From Rhodococcus koreensis (GTDB taxonomy: Bacteria > Actinomycetota > Actinomycetes > Mycobacteriales > Mycobacteriaceae), in assembly GCF_900105905.1 (NCBI RefSeq), contig NZ_FNSV01000005.1, forward strand, positions 2,356,001 to 2,420,000: a DNA stretch of 64,000 nucleotides, given 5' to 3'. The translations under genes were made by a program, and so were the position numbers. The notes below the pieces were generated by a model. It was not told the DNA's origin. It did no database searches and worked only from the letters and a program-made list of their open reading frames with translations. Shown here piece after piece: positions 16,112-25,430 of this stretch. Every line of letters begins with the position of its first letter. Position 1 is the first letter of the stretch.

Positions 16112-17290
16112 GTGGCCACGATGATCTGCCGCGGATGTGCCGGATCCGACACGGTGCGGGTGCTCGACCTCGGGTGCACGCCTGCTGCGGACCATTTCCC
16201 GCCGGAGTGGTCGGCGATCGACTCGTGCGAGTCGGCGCATCCGCTGGCAATGGAGTTGTGCCGACGGTGCGGCCTCGCGCAACTCGCGGAGGACGACACG
16301 ACGCCCGAGGAGCCGCACGGCGTCGAGCCGCTGGCGTTGAGGAAGCAGGCTGCCGACGCCGTTCGGACGGTCGCGGTGTCGGGTTTCCTCGACGGTGACA
16401 CCGTACTCGAGTTCGGCAGCCCGCACGGCGGTAGCTGGCTCGGACTGCTCGCGTCGCGCGGATTCTGCCCGCCGCCCCCGGGGAGACGTGCCTCGGTCGT
16501 CCTCGACTGCTTCGGCCTCATGCACGAGGCCTGCCAGCGGTCGGCACTGCGGGAACGAGTGAACGCGACGGCAAGTGACGGTGTCCTTCTGCTCCAATTC
16601 CACTCTCTCGCTACGATAGTCACACACCGCCAGTGGAACGCGCTGCGGCACGGTCACTATGCGTACTACTCGTTGACCGCGCTGCAGCGGATGCTCACGG
16701 ACGTGGGGATGAGCGTGTCGCACGCGTGGGAGTTCGACCTCTACGGCGGCACCGTCCTGATTGCCGCGCGGCACGGAGTCCGCTCGGACACATCGCACAC
16801 CGTCCGCAACATCCTTGCGGCTGAAAACGCCCTGGGGGTGTGCGAGCCGCGAACACTCCGGACCCTCCAGCAGGCTGCGGACGGTCACGCCGGTGCGCTG
16901 CATACCTGGCTCGCCACGATGGCCGGTCGCGGACAACGGGTCTACGCATACGGCGCGGCGTCCCGGGCGGTGGCCCTGCTCAGCCGGGCGGGAGTCGACC
17001 ATCGCGTGTTGTGCGCGGTAGCCGACGCGTCCCCCACGAAACAGGGCCGCCGGATGCCCGGCACCGACGTCCCGATCATCTCCCCTGCGCAGCTGCTCGC
17101 GGACGACCCCGACGTGGTGCTGCTGACAATCGCCGACCTGCTCCCGGAGGTGCAGTCGCAGCTTCCGGGGTTGACCGGCAAATGGGTGGTGGACATTGCC
17201 GACGGGGACCGGCCGGACGCCGATCACGCACTTGCTCATGGAGGTCAGCAGCCTGGCTGGAACACGCTCCGCACGTACCCTGCCGTCTGA
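16112..17290 (+). CDS. C-methyltransferase-like protein with shortened SAM domain
   Basis: 392 residues from GTG 16112 (ATG 16121 is also possible). It has the zinc module (CRGCAGS and CRRCGL) and a C-terminal domain with VYAYGAASRAVALLSRAG, the layout of sugar C-methyltransferases. Compared with the gene at 11732 the Rossmann segment is short: after FGSPHGGSWLGLLASRG the GIEPS region is missing, and the catalytic YHEHF is changed to LRHGHYAYY. It may therefore be a non-catalytic or divergent homologue. The last 46 bases overlap the convergent YdcF-like gene. Confidence 0.7.
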   Translation: MATMICRGCAGSDTVRVLDLGCTPAADHFPPEWSAIDSCESAHPLAMELCRRCGLAQLAEDDTTPEEPHGVEPLALRKQAADAVRTVAVSGFLDGDTVLEFGSPHGGSWLGLLASRGFCPPPPGRRASVVLDCFGLMHEACQRSALRERVNATASDGVLLLQFHSLATIVTHRQWNALRHGHYAYYSLTALQRMLTDVGMSVSHAWEFDLYGGTVLIAARHGVRSDTSHTVRNILAAENALGVCEPRTLRTLQQAADGHAGALHTWLATMAGRGQRVYAYGAASRAVALLSRAGVDHRVLCAVADASPTKQGRRMPGTDVPIISPAQLLADDPDVVLLTIADLLPEVQSQLPGLTGKWVVDIADGDRPDADHALAHGGQQPGWNTLRTYPAV

Positions 17291-17793
17291 TAGCCGCTCT
17301 GCCACACCCAATCGGCGGTCGAGATGTCCGCCGGGCTGGCCGCCATCATGACGTCCCCACCGAAGCAGCGTTGAATGATGTACCGAGCCCGTGACACGTG
17401 TGGTGTGAACGTGACCACGATGACGCTGTTCCACCCGCCGGCGGTCGCGAGATCGCGGAACGCCTTCGCTTCCCCGGCGGTGGTCGCGGGGTCGGGATCG
17501 AAGCAGACAAGGGCAAACGCGAACTGCGCCGCGCAAAGTCGAGCGAGCCACTTGTCGGATCCACCGCTCGGATCGGACAGCACCACATTCCCGGCGAGCC
17601 CCTCGAGCGCGAGGTCGAGTCCGTACGTATACCGCTCGTGTCCGGGGCCGCCGAGGACGAGGATCGCATCGGCTCGGTGCAGCTCGTCGAGTTGGGGTTC
17701 GACATATGTCGGCACACACGCTGCCGTCGCGGTGAGAACGGCCGCAACCACGCAGATGAACATCCAGCGCAACCATCGAGCCGTCCGGCGCAC
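17245..17793 (-). CDS. YdcF/SanA-like (DUF218) exported protein
   Basis: 182 residues. An N-terminal hydrophobic helix ends in TATAACVP, which looks like a lipobox, so a lipoprotein or anchored envelope protein is likely. The body shows the DUF218 pattern: RADAILVLGGPGHERYTYGLDLAL, then GEAKAFRDLA and a late SVIVVTFTPHVSRARYI. The family is linked to envelope and polysaccharide metabolism without a firm reaction. It begins 1 base after the flippase stop, so it is co-transcribed with the EPS export genes. Confidence 0.75.
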   Translation of the reverse strand: MRRTARWLRWMFICVVAAVLTATAACVPTYVEPQLDELHRADAILVLGGPGHERYTYGLDLALEGLAGNVVLSDPSGGSDKWLARLCAAQFAFALVCFDPDPATTAGEAKAFRDLATAGGWNSVIVVTFTPHVSRARYIIQRCFGGDVMMAASPADISTADWVWQSGYQTAGYVRSVFQPGC

Positions 17794-19380
17794 CTAGCGT
17801 TCCCCTCTCACGGCTCGTGCGACGCGGCCACCGACCGAGCGGACGGCCTCCCGTATCTCCGCGAAGACGGACGGTGCGACCAGCCGAAGGGTCAGCAGGT
17901 AGGCGATCAGGAACGCGACACACTCCAGGGCGATCGCCGCGAGTCCGACTGCGATCGACCGCTGGTCCGACTGCACCACGTACCGTTCGAGCGGCGCGAT
18001 CACCGCGAACGCCGCAAGCGAGGCGATCACCGGTGGGGCCATCACCCGGGCTATCTCACCGCCCGATGCCCCGACCACCGAGCGTGCGAGTCCGAGCCCG
18101 GTGATCCCCACGACGATCGCCGCCCCCGAAACCGCGAGACCGACCCCGGCGAGCCCGAGAGGTAGCAACAGCAGCAGCAACGGGACCCCGGTCAGCAAGC
18201 CCGCTGCGGTCATCCAATTCATACGGCTGGATCGGCCGGCGCCCTTCATCGCCTCCGCGCTCACCGAGTTCATCGCCACGCCGAGTCCGAAGCCCGACAT
18301 CGATGCCACCGCCACTCCGGCACCGCGCCAGGGCTCGCCGAGCAGCACCACGACGGCGGGCTCACCGACGGCGACCATCAGTGCCCCGGCCGGCATCGCC
18401 ACCCGCCAGATCCAGCTCAGAGCACGCAGGAAGGCGTCCTTGAACCGCTGAGAGTCGGCGGAGATACGAGCGAAGGCGGGAAACAGCACGTACGAGCAGA
18501 CCTGGACGATCGCCATGCCGGGGAGCAACGCGATCCTGCGGCCGTAGCGGTAGTTGCCGAGCGCAGCCTCGCTCAGCCCGCGACCGATGATCGTCAACTC
18601 GACGACCTCCTGAGCCCTGGCGGCCGCGCCGTCCAGCAACAGCGGAAAGGAGAAGACCGCCATCTCACGCCAGAGCCGAATCGAGAACCGCCCACCGAAC
18701 GGATGCCATCGGGACAGCCACCAACTCGCGACGATCCACACGAGCATCGACGAATACGAGCCGATCACCAGGGACCAGACTCCGTACCCCAGGGCGGCGA
18801 AGACAATCGAACCCGCTGCAAAGGTGATCCCGACGGCGGGATCCACGATGATCCGGCGCTTGAACTGGAAACGGCGCTGCATCAGGGCATCCGGGACGGA
18901 CGTGATCGCGATCAACAACATCGACCCCGACATGGCAGCGGCCACGGTCCCGACCGCCGGGCTGTTGAATATGCGTCCGATCAATGGAGACGCCGCCAAC
19001 ATGACCAGGCTCATGAGGATCCCGGTGCCCAGCGTCACCCAGAACACCGTTGTGGCCGCATTTTCGACGTCGTGCTCGCGCTGAACGAGTGCCTGGGCCA
19101 ACGTACCGTGGGTGACGACCACCAGAAAGGTGGTCATCACCGTGCCCGCCGCGAACACGCCGACGATCTCGGGACTCAGCAATCGCGCCAGCACCAACGT
19201 CTGCACGAACGTCACACCCTGCACGATCAGCAGACCGGCCGCTGCCATCGCCGCTCCGCGGCGCAGCTTTCCGCTCAGAGTGCCGACCGGGACGGTCTCG
19301 GGCGCCGGTACAGATCCCGAGTCATCGCGCTCGGGGGCGCGCCCGGGTGTCGACGAACCCACCGCGCCGCCATCGTTCAC
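17794..19380 (-). CDS. Wzx-type polysaccharide flippase (MVF/MATE superfamily)
   Basis: 528 residues. After a hydrophilic N-terminal tail of about 40 residues come roughly 12-14 hydrophobic helices, starting with GAAMAAAGLLIVQGVTFVQT and LARLLSPEIVGVFAAGTV, which match the oligosaccharide flippase family. It would move the undecaprenyl-linked repeat unit to the outer face of the membrane for polymerisation. The start overlaps the GT2 stop by 4 bases. The position between glycosyltransferase and exported-protein genes supports the role. Confidence 0.88.
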   Translation of the reverse strand: MNDGGAVGSSTPGRAPERDDSGSVPAPETVPVGTLSGKLRRGAAMAAAGLLIVQGVTFVQTLVLARLLSPEIVGVFAAGTVMTTFLVVVTHGTLAQALVQREHDVENAATTVFWVTLGTGILMSLVMLAASPLIGRIFNSPAVGTVAAAMSGSMLLIAITSVPDALMQRRFQFKRRIIVDPAVGITFAAGSIVFAALGYGVWSLVIGSYSSMLVWIVASWWLSRWHPFGGRFSIRLWREMAVFSFPLLLDGAAARAQEVVELTIIGRGLSEAALGNYRYGRRIALLPGMAIVQVCSYVLFPAFARISADSQRFKDAFLRALSWIWRVAMPAGALMVAVGEPAVVVLLGEPWRGAGVAVASMSGFGLGVAMNSVSAEAMKGAGRSSRMNWMTAAGLLTGVPLLLLLLPLGLAGVGLAVSGAAIVVGITGLGLARSVVGASGGEIARVMAPPVIASLAAFAVIAPLERYVVQSDQRSIAVGLAAIALECVAFLIAYLLTLRLVAPSVFAEIREAVRSVGGRVARAVRGER

Positions 19381-20414
19381 AGCCGACTCACGGATTCGCT
19401 ACGCCGACCGATCGTGTGTTCGAGAGCAGCGGTCGCCCGTTGCTTGAGCGGATGCAGCCTGCGCATCGTCTGAGGGAAGAGGGACAACGAGCAGGCCACC
19501 AGGGCTGCGCGGAGCGTGTGCCGCTGCGCGAACGCCGCTTTCGCCTCGACACGCGCCGCGACCAGGTCTCCTTCCAGCAGAGACCGTCGAGCCTGCCGCA
19601 TCGCCTGGTGATACCGCAACCGCTGCAGGTTCGTCCGTAGCGCGTCCAGGTCCTCGGCCCGGCTCGTGGAATGCACCACCGTCTGGAACGACCGTTGAAT
19701 GCGCCGATCGAACGCCTCGACCCCGGCGGGGTCGCGCGATACCGAGTCCTTCCGGACCCGGCAGCGCGCGAGGCGTTCGGGGAGCATTCGCACGTCGAAT
19801 CCGGAGGCGACGAGCCGCAGCCACATGACCACGTCCGCCTCGACTTCCTGTGTCGCGTGCTCGTACCCGCATACAGCACTCCACGCCTCGCGCCGAACCG
19901 CGCCCGTGTAGTAGGGGATGTACCCCGCGAGCATGTCGGTCAGCGTGAGAGGGTGCCCAGGGTGCGGTCGTGTCCGGAAGCCGATAGAGCGTAGGTATCC
20001 CTTGTGTGTGCCACCGTGGTCGTCGAACAGGAAGGCGTCACAGCCCACCGCGTCGATGCCCCGGTCGGCGGCGAGCACCGTCCCGGTGCGCGCACAGAAG
20101 TCCGGCATCAGCAGATCGTCGCTGTCGAGCACGCAGAAGTACTGTCCGCGCGCCAGCGCGGCCGCAGCCGTCACGCCCCCCTCGTATCCACGATTCTCTT
20201 GTCTCACCAGTCTGATTCGGCTGTCGGATGCGTAGGACCGGACTATCGCCGCGATCTCGTCGGAGCGTCCGTTGTCGACGACGATCAACTCCCAGTCGGT
20301 ACGGGTCTGGCCGCGCACCGACTCGATCGTCTGCACCAGGTACGGCTCGGTCCGGTACGCGGTGGTCAGAAAGCTGAATGCAGGAAGGGGTCGCGACACG
20401 CTCACCGTTACCAC
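19377..20414 (-). CDS. Family 2 glycosyltransferase
   Basis: 345 residues. The GT-A fold signatures are clear: FSFLTTAYRTEPYLVQTIESV at the start, WELIVVDNGRSDE, and the metal-binding DSDD in YFCVLDSDDLLMPDFC. A long arginine-rich C-terminal helix region follows the catalytic domain. It adds one sugar to the lipid-linked EPS repeat unit in the cytoplasm. It overlaps the dehydrogenase gene upstream by 7 bases and the flippase downstream by 4. Confidence 0.88.
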   Translation of the reverse strand: MVTVSVSRPLPAFSFLTTAYRTEPYLVQTIESVRGQTRTDWELIVVDNGRSDEIAAIVRSYASDSRIRLVRQENRGYEGGVTAAAALARGQYFCVLDSDDLLMPDFCARTGTVLAADRGIDAVGCDAFLFDDHGGTHKGYLRSIGFRTRPHPGHPLTLTDMLAGYIPYYTGAVRREAWSAVCGYEHATQEVEADVVMWLRLVASGFDVRMLPERLARCRVRKDSVSRDPAGVEAFDRRIQRSFQTVVHSTSRAEDLDALRTNLQRLRYHQAMRQARRSLLEGDLVAARVEAKAAFAQRHTLRAALVACSLSLFPQTMRRLHPLKQRATAALEHTIGRRSESVSRL

Positions 20415-21727
20415 CCCAAACCCACGTAACCTTCGCGCCGGCGCCGCTCCTCGGCGCCCGGGAGTCTGACGAGGTCGACCACCGTGTGCTGCGCGCCCGC
20501 CCGGTTGACCGCCGCCACCACCGAGGGCTCCCTGGACCCGGCGATGAGCACCTCCGCGTGGTCGAGAACTGCATCGACATCATCGGTGAGAACCTGACCG
20601 ATGTGCGGCAGCAGTTCCTCGATGAATTCGCGGTTCGCACCCAACAGCCTGGACAGTGCGACATTGGCATCGCAGATCTTGACGTCGTAGCCCTTGCCGA
20701 TGAGCCTCTCGGCCAGCTCGACCATCGGGCTCTCCCGCAGATCGTCCGTGCCGGGCTTGAACGACAGACCGAAGATGCCGATCCTGCGCTTACCCAATGC
20801 GATCACCTGGTCCACTGCCCGCCGCAGGTGCATCTCGTTCGACACCAGCACGTTCGCCAGCACCGGCACTTCGACGTCATGGACTCGCGCGGTATGCATC
20901 AGCGCGCGCACGTCCTTCGGCAGACACGATCCCCCGAACGCGAATCCCGGACGCAGATAGGCGGCACTGAGATTCAGTTTCGTGTCGGCGAGGAAGATGT
21001 CCATCACGGCGTGTGAGTCGAGTCCCAGAGACGCGCAGATGGCTCCGATTTCGTTGCCGAACCCCACTTTCAGGGCGTGGAAACTGTTGTCGACGTACTT
21101 GACCATCTCGGCGACCGGGATCGGAACGCGGAACCGCGGTCCACCGAGCCCGTCGTACAGACCCATGACCTGCCTCCCGCTGCGTTCGTCGCTTTCCCCG
21201 ACCACCGTCTTGGGCGGATTGAGGAAGTCGCGCACACTGCTGCCTTCGCGCAGGAACTCGGGGTTGACGCAGACGCCGAAGTCGACTCCCACCCGCTTGC
21301 CCGATGCGCGTTCCAGTCGCGGGATGAGTATCTCCTCGCAGGTACCCGGAACCATGGTGCTGCGGTAGACGACGACGTGGAAACTGTCCTTGGTGGCCAG
21401 GGCGGCGCCGATCTCGTCGGTCGCACGTTCGAGATAGCGGGTGGCCAGTCCTCCCCCCGGCGCGGACGGGGTGCCGACACAGACCATCGTGACGTCGCTG
21501 TCGAGGACGGCGCGGGCGGGGTCGTCACTGACGGTGAGCAACCCTGATTCCACGACCTCGGCGATCAGCTGGCCGATCCGCTCTTCGAAGACCGGGGTCT
21601 GGCCTCGGCGCAGAAATTCGATCTTCGAGGAATTGACGTCGACCCCGACCACGGGGAAACCCCGGGATGCCAGGCATGCCGCGGAAACACATCCGACATA
21701 CCCCAGCCCGAAGACGCTCAGGGCCAT
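20408..21727 (-). CDS. UDP-glucose/GDP-mannose 6-dehydrogenase family (AlgD-like)
   Basis: 439 residues from ATG 21727, chosen because the family starts right at MALSVFGLGYVG and GGAG-type bases precede it; ATGs at 21769 and 21799 are alternatives. The enzyme oxidises C6 of an NDP-hexose twice, giving an NDP-uronic acid. Motifs: GLGYVG, NPEFLREGSSVRDFLNPP, AEMVKYVDNSFHALKVGFGNE, the catalytic cysteine in FGGSCLPKD, and GLSFKPGTDDLRESP. The NPPKTVVGE stretch favours the GDP-mannose branch over the UDP-glucose branch. This predicts uronic acid residues in the polymer, consistent with the lyase-like genes nearby. Confidence 0.9.
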   Translation of the reverse strand: MALSVFGLGYVGCVSAACLASRGFPVVGVDVNSSKIEFLRRGQTPVFEERIGQLIAEVVESGLLTVSDDPARAVLDSDVTMVCVGTPSAPGGGLATRYLERATDEIGAALATKDSFHVVVYRSTMVPGTCEEILIPRLERASGKRVGVDFGVCVNPEFLREGSSVRDFLNPPKTVVGESDERSGRQVMGLYDGLGGPRFRVPIPVAEMVKYVDNSFHALKVGFGNEIGAICASLGLDSHAVMDIFLADTKLNLSAAYLRPGFAFGGSCLPKDVRALMHTARVHDVEVPVLANVLVSNEMHLRRAVDQVIALGKRRIGIFGLSFKPGTDDLRESPMVELAERLIGKGYDVKICDANVALSRLLGANREFIEELLPHIGQVLTDDVDAVLDHAEVLIAGSREPSVVAAVNRAGAQHTVVDLVRLPGAEERRRREGYVGLGW

Positions 21728-21805
21728 CCGACGCTCCGATGGACGTACATACAATTCGGTCGCGCTCATCTCAACCGCCAAAACCAGTAGGGATCTCAAG
21801 GTTTG

Positions 21806-23962
21806 CTAGTGCAGCGTATTCCATACTACGTCCCCGTTTTTAGCTGTGGTTCCGATCGCGCAGTTGATTGTTACTCGATTTAACGCATCCCCATCTCGCC
21901 ATCTCACGGCGAGGGACCCATCGCGAACAGCAAGGGTGAGGTCTTCGGCCCACGCGCCGCGCTCGTCCATCGGGTTGAGCACGGTAGCGACCGCTACCGG
22001 CACTTCGCCGGCACAGCATCCGCCGACCAACCATGACGGCTCTCTCGATTCCAGCCGATACGACCACCAACCGAGGCCGTGCCGGGCGTCGCCCCGTACC
22101 TCGTACGGAATCAGCTCAGTGCTGGCGGCGTGGACCAGCTGGAGAATCGGCTCCCCATTTCGGCTGGCGAGGTGACCCCCGCCGACCGGTGTGACGTCCA
22201 GCGACGGCGACAGCGGCCACGACGTGCGCACCTCGTGGCGGCCTCGGCCTGCGATGAGATCGACGACGAGGACGCTGCCCCGATCCGGCGGCGCGATGAG
22301 CCACCTCCGATGCACCACCGGCTTCGAGAGTCTCCCGTAGCCGCTGTGTTCGGCATCGACGACACTGCGCTCGAGGTCGACCGACCGCACCCGTACGCGG
22401 GCATGCTCCGTCCACAGAAACGGCCCGCCGACAACCGATTGGTCCAGGCCGTCGACACACACGGTCGCGTGAGCGCGAGTGCCCCGATGAGCAGCGCGCC
22501 AGTCCGGGTGCCTGTAGTAGCTGCCGGTGCCGGGATCGCCGATGACGTCCTCACCGTCGATGCTCAACGTCACTGCGAGGGCGTCGGCGTGCCCGTGTGC
22601 GGCGAGCGAGAGGTATCCCAGCGGGCCGACGTCCATAGTCAGCCGCCGCGCTCCGGCGCGCAGCACCACCAGGCCTCCGTCCGGAGCGAAGAAGCTGCGA
22701 GGACCGGGTTCTGGGACGGCCTCCGATCCGGAAACAGGTTCTGTGCGAGCGTAGTTCATCCAGGCCCCCGACAGCGTCGTGCCGCCCACCCGGCGTGCCG
22801 ACGCGTTGCGGGTCACCGCGGCGACCGTGCCGAGATGATCTCGGACCGTGCGCACCGGCTCGGCGCCGAGCCGGAGCGCGAAACCCTCGTCGTCGTCTCC
22901 GTAGCGTGGCGCCGGGTCACGATCACCGACGAGTGCTGCGATGAAGTCCGCGCTCCGGTCGACGGCGGCGATCAACTCCGGCGGTGGTCGACCGTCACGG
23001 AGCGTCAGCAATGCGGCCACGGTGAGCAGCAGTTCCGACGTGAAGACCTGGTATCCCACCGACTGCTCGGCGCCTGCGCCGTCGGGCAAGATCTGCCGGG
23101 CCGCCTCGGCGGACAGCACACGGATCGCGTCCTTCTCCCAGGACTCGGCGCGGGCCAGCTCCGGCAGAAGAATCGCCACTGTGGCGACGCCGGCCATTTC
23201 CCCGACGAGGTGGTTGTTGGCCGAGCTGAACTGCGAACGCTCGTCCCAGCAACGACGGGCAGACTCGGCGAGCAGACGGACGACAGCCCGGAACCTCGTG
23301 GTCGTCAACCCGGGCGAATCCCGCAGCCCCTGTAGTGCCACCGCGATCGAGATCGAGCGCACGCCCGCCTCGAATGCACCACGCCATCCGATGCCGAGGC
23401 CCGGTGGATTCTGTTCGATCCACGAGTCGAGTTGACGAAACGCCGCGTCACTGAATCGCTCCTCACCGGTGAACAACCACGCCTCGGCGAGCCAGGGCAG
23501 ATGCTGGAGTCGATTGAGCTCCCAGATCCACTTCGGATCACCGTCCGCCGTGCGGTGGTTGATTCGGGATGCGGGCACGACGGGCCAGCCCACTTTCGAA
23601 AGCGGGTCGTAATGCCAGTCGATCGGCTCCGGCAGCGTCACTTCGGGGTGACCGAAGTACGAAAATCGCCCGCAGGCCACACGCTCGGCGGCCGCGATCA
23701 CCTGCCCGACCGCGGCCGGATGTGCACGGGCGATGTCGGCGGCCCGGTCGCGGTCCAGAAGTGCCGGACGGCCGACGCATTCCCGGAATCTCGCCAATGC
23801 GGCGTCCCAGTCCGGTTCCGGCGTCCCCAGCAACTCGGAGTCGGTCGTCTCGCCGCGCCCGCTGCGCGGAAGCAGGCTCCGACCGGCCCGACTCGCACGC
23901 CACGCCACCTCGCGCGGTCCCATCGTCTGCAATCGGCGTACGCGCCAGAGGAGTTGACTCAC
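21806..23962 (-). CDS. Heparinase II/III family protein
   Basis: 718 residues from GTG 23962, chosen for AAGGAGGA four bases upstream; the frame extends to 24007. The N-terminal alpha/alpha toroid is followed by a beta-sandwich domain with GGLVVLRAG, SLAAHGHADALAVTLSIDGED, DPGTGSYYRHPDWR and RGTRAHATVCVDG, the layout of uronic-acid polysaccharide lyases. No signal peptide is visible, so its location is uncertain. Relatives in EPS clusters are thought to trim or edit the polymer. It is placed 78 bases upstream of the AlgD-like gene on the same strand. Confidence 0.85.
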   Translation of the reverse strand: MSQLLWRVRRLQTMGPREVAWRASRAGRSLLPRSGRGETTDSELLGTPEPDWDAALARFRECVGRPALLDRDRAADIARAHPAAVGQVIAAAERVACGRFSYFGHPEVTLPEPIDWHYDPLSKVGWPVVPASRINHRTADGDPKWIWELNRLQHLPWLAEAWLFTGEERFSDAAFRQLDSWIEQNPPGLGIGWRGAFEAGVRSISIAVALQGLRDSPGLTTTRFRAVVRLLAESARRCWDERSQFSSANNHLVGEMAGVATVAILLPELARAESWEKDAIRVLSAEAARQILPDGAGAEQSVGYQVFTSELLLTVAALLTLRDGRPPPELIAAVDRSADFIAALVGDRDPAPRYGDDDEGFALRLGAEPVRTVRDHLGTVAAVTRNASARRVGGTTLSGAWMNYARTEPVSGSEAVPEPGPRSFFAPDGGLVVLRAGARRLTMDVGPLGYLSLAAHGHADALAVTLSIDGEDVIGDPGTGSYYRHPDWRAAHRGTRAHATVCVDGLDQSVVGGPFLWTEHARVRVRSVDLERSVVDAEHSGYGRLSKPVVHRRWLIAPPDRGSVLVVDLIAGRGRHEVRTSWPLSPSLDVTPVGGGHLASRNGEPILQLVHAASTELIPYEVRGDARHGLGWWSYRLESREPSWLVGGCCAGEVPVAVATVLNPMDERGAWAEDLTLAVRDGSLAVRWRDGDALNRVTINCAIGTTAKNGDVVWNTLH

Positions 23963-24036
23963 GGCGTCCTCCTTGCGAATACGAGAACCTCGTGCGGCAC
24001 GTGACAAGGTGCCGTCGGGCGTGTCAAGCTGACTCG

Positions 24037-25416
24037 GTGCCCGGCATTCTCGCCTTCCGGCGGTTCGGCCGCTTCCGATTCGCCCTGACGGCGGCCATTA
24101 CAGCCGTCGGACTGATCGCCGCGTGCTCTACGCCCGTCGGAGAACCTCCGGCGCCGGCGCCTGTGCCCGCGCCCGGCGATCCGCACTCCCTCACGTTCCC
24201 CAGGACGGCAACGTATTTCCTCAATCAGCAGGAACTTCCGTCCGTCGACGAGCTCGCCCGATATGACGTGGTAGTCATCGACAACGAATGGGCGAACCGG
24301 AAGCCGCGCGAGTACTTCGACGAACTCCGTCACGCGAACCCGCGCCTCCGGTTGTTCGCCTACGTGAATGTGGTCGACCATCCCGATCAACTCGGCTCGG
24401 AGGCCTACTGGGCCAACCGATACGCGTTGTGGCAGTACGACCAGAACGGCGAAAGTGCGTTCCCGGATTCCTGGCTGGCGCACACCATGGACGGCGCGCC
24501 GGTCAGCGAGTGGCCGGAGTCGACGATGACCAACCTCACCGACCAGGCGCCACGGATCAACGGCCAGGTCTTTGCCGAGTACGCCGCGAACTGGGTGGTC
24601 GACGACGTCTGGTCTGCGGGGGTGTGGGACGGTATCTTCCTCGACGTCTGGGGCGACCGGATCTACAGTGCGAACCGAGATCACTGGGACATCGATTCCG
24701 ATGGCACCGACGAACCGGACGACGCGATCTACGGGTTCGGAAACCCCTGGGAGCGTGGCGTGAACCTGGCCGAACAGATCATCCGGCGACGAATTCCGGA
24801 CGCCATCCTGATCGCGAACGGAGACCGGACGCTGCTGGCGCAACAACTGGATGGCCGGGCGTGGGAGAAATTCGCAGACCCCCGCGCCGACCGGAATCCT
24901 ATGTTCGACATCGAGCAGTATGCCAGTCTGACTGCCGAGGGGGACCATCGCATGCCCGGCCTGGCGATGACGATCGACAGGCTCGGTCCCGCACCGCATT
25001 CGGCACCGGACTTCCAGCGTGCCCGGTACTTCCTGGCGGCGACGTTGCTCCAGGACGGATTCTGGGCCCCGATGGGCGCCGACTACGACGAGCCGGCCTA
25101 CTTCGACGAGATGGACGGTGGCGGACTCGGCCCGGGGTACCTCGGGCATCCCCTGGTGGCCAACCCGTCGCCGGCCGCCCTGAACGATCCGTATGCGGAC
25201 GGGGTCGGGTCGCTGGGCCACGGCCTCTTCCGTCGCGACTTCGAGCACGGCATCGTCCTGCTGAACACCGATGGCAAAGCCCGGGAAGTGCAGCTCGAGA
25301 CACCCTTTCGGCGACTTCACGGCAGCCTGGATCCGAGCACCAACAACGGGGCCACCGTCACGTCGGTGACCCTCCAGCCGAGCGACGGTCTCGTGCTCTT
25401 GCGCGAGAACCCGTAA
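24037..25416 (+). CDS. Secreted glycoside-hydrolase-like lipoprotein
   Basis: 459 residues from GTG 24037 (an in-frame GTG at 24001 is possible). The start carries a signal peptide ending TAVGLIAACST, a good lipobox, so the protein is probably anchored outside the membrane. The body resembles a putative glycosyl hydrolase TIM barrel: YDVVVIDNEWANR, RLFAYVNVVDHPDQ, WDGIFLDVWGDR and AILIANGDR. The acidic residues in these segments are candidates for catalysis. It is divergent from the heparinase gene with only 74 bases between starts. A role in processing the EPS is inferred from context. Confidence 0.65.
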   Translation: MPGILAFRRFGRFRFALTAAITAVGLIAACSTPVGEPPAPAPVPAPGDPHSLTFPRTATYFLNQQELPSVDELARYDVVVIDNEWANRKPREYFDELRHANPRLRLFAYVNVVDHPDQLGSEAYWANRYALWQYDQNGESAFPDSWLAHTMDGAPVSEWPESTMTNLTDQAPRINGQVFAEYAANWVVDDVWSAGVWDGIFLDVWGDRIYSANRDHWDIDSDGTDEPDDAIYGFGNPWERGVNLAEQIIRRRIPDAILIANGDRTLLAQQLDGRAWEKFADPRADRNPMFDIEQYASLTAEGDHRMPGLAMTIDRLGPAPHSAPDFQRARYFLAATLLQDGFWAPMGADYDEPAYFDEMDGGGLGPGYLGHPLVANPSPAALNDPYADGVGSLGHGLFRRDFEHGIVLLNTDGKAREVQLETPFRRLHGSLDPSTNNGATVTSVTLQPSDGLVLLRENP

Positions 25417-25430
25417 CCGCATCCGGTCTC

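Noticed and set aside
15860..17923. 687-residue minus-strand open frame
   Set aside because: Covers the methyltransferase-like gene and parts of two other genes in the wrong frame; arginine-rich, no motif.
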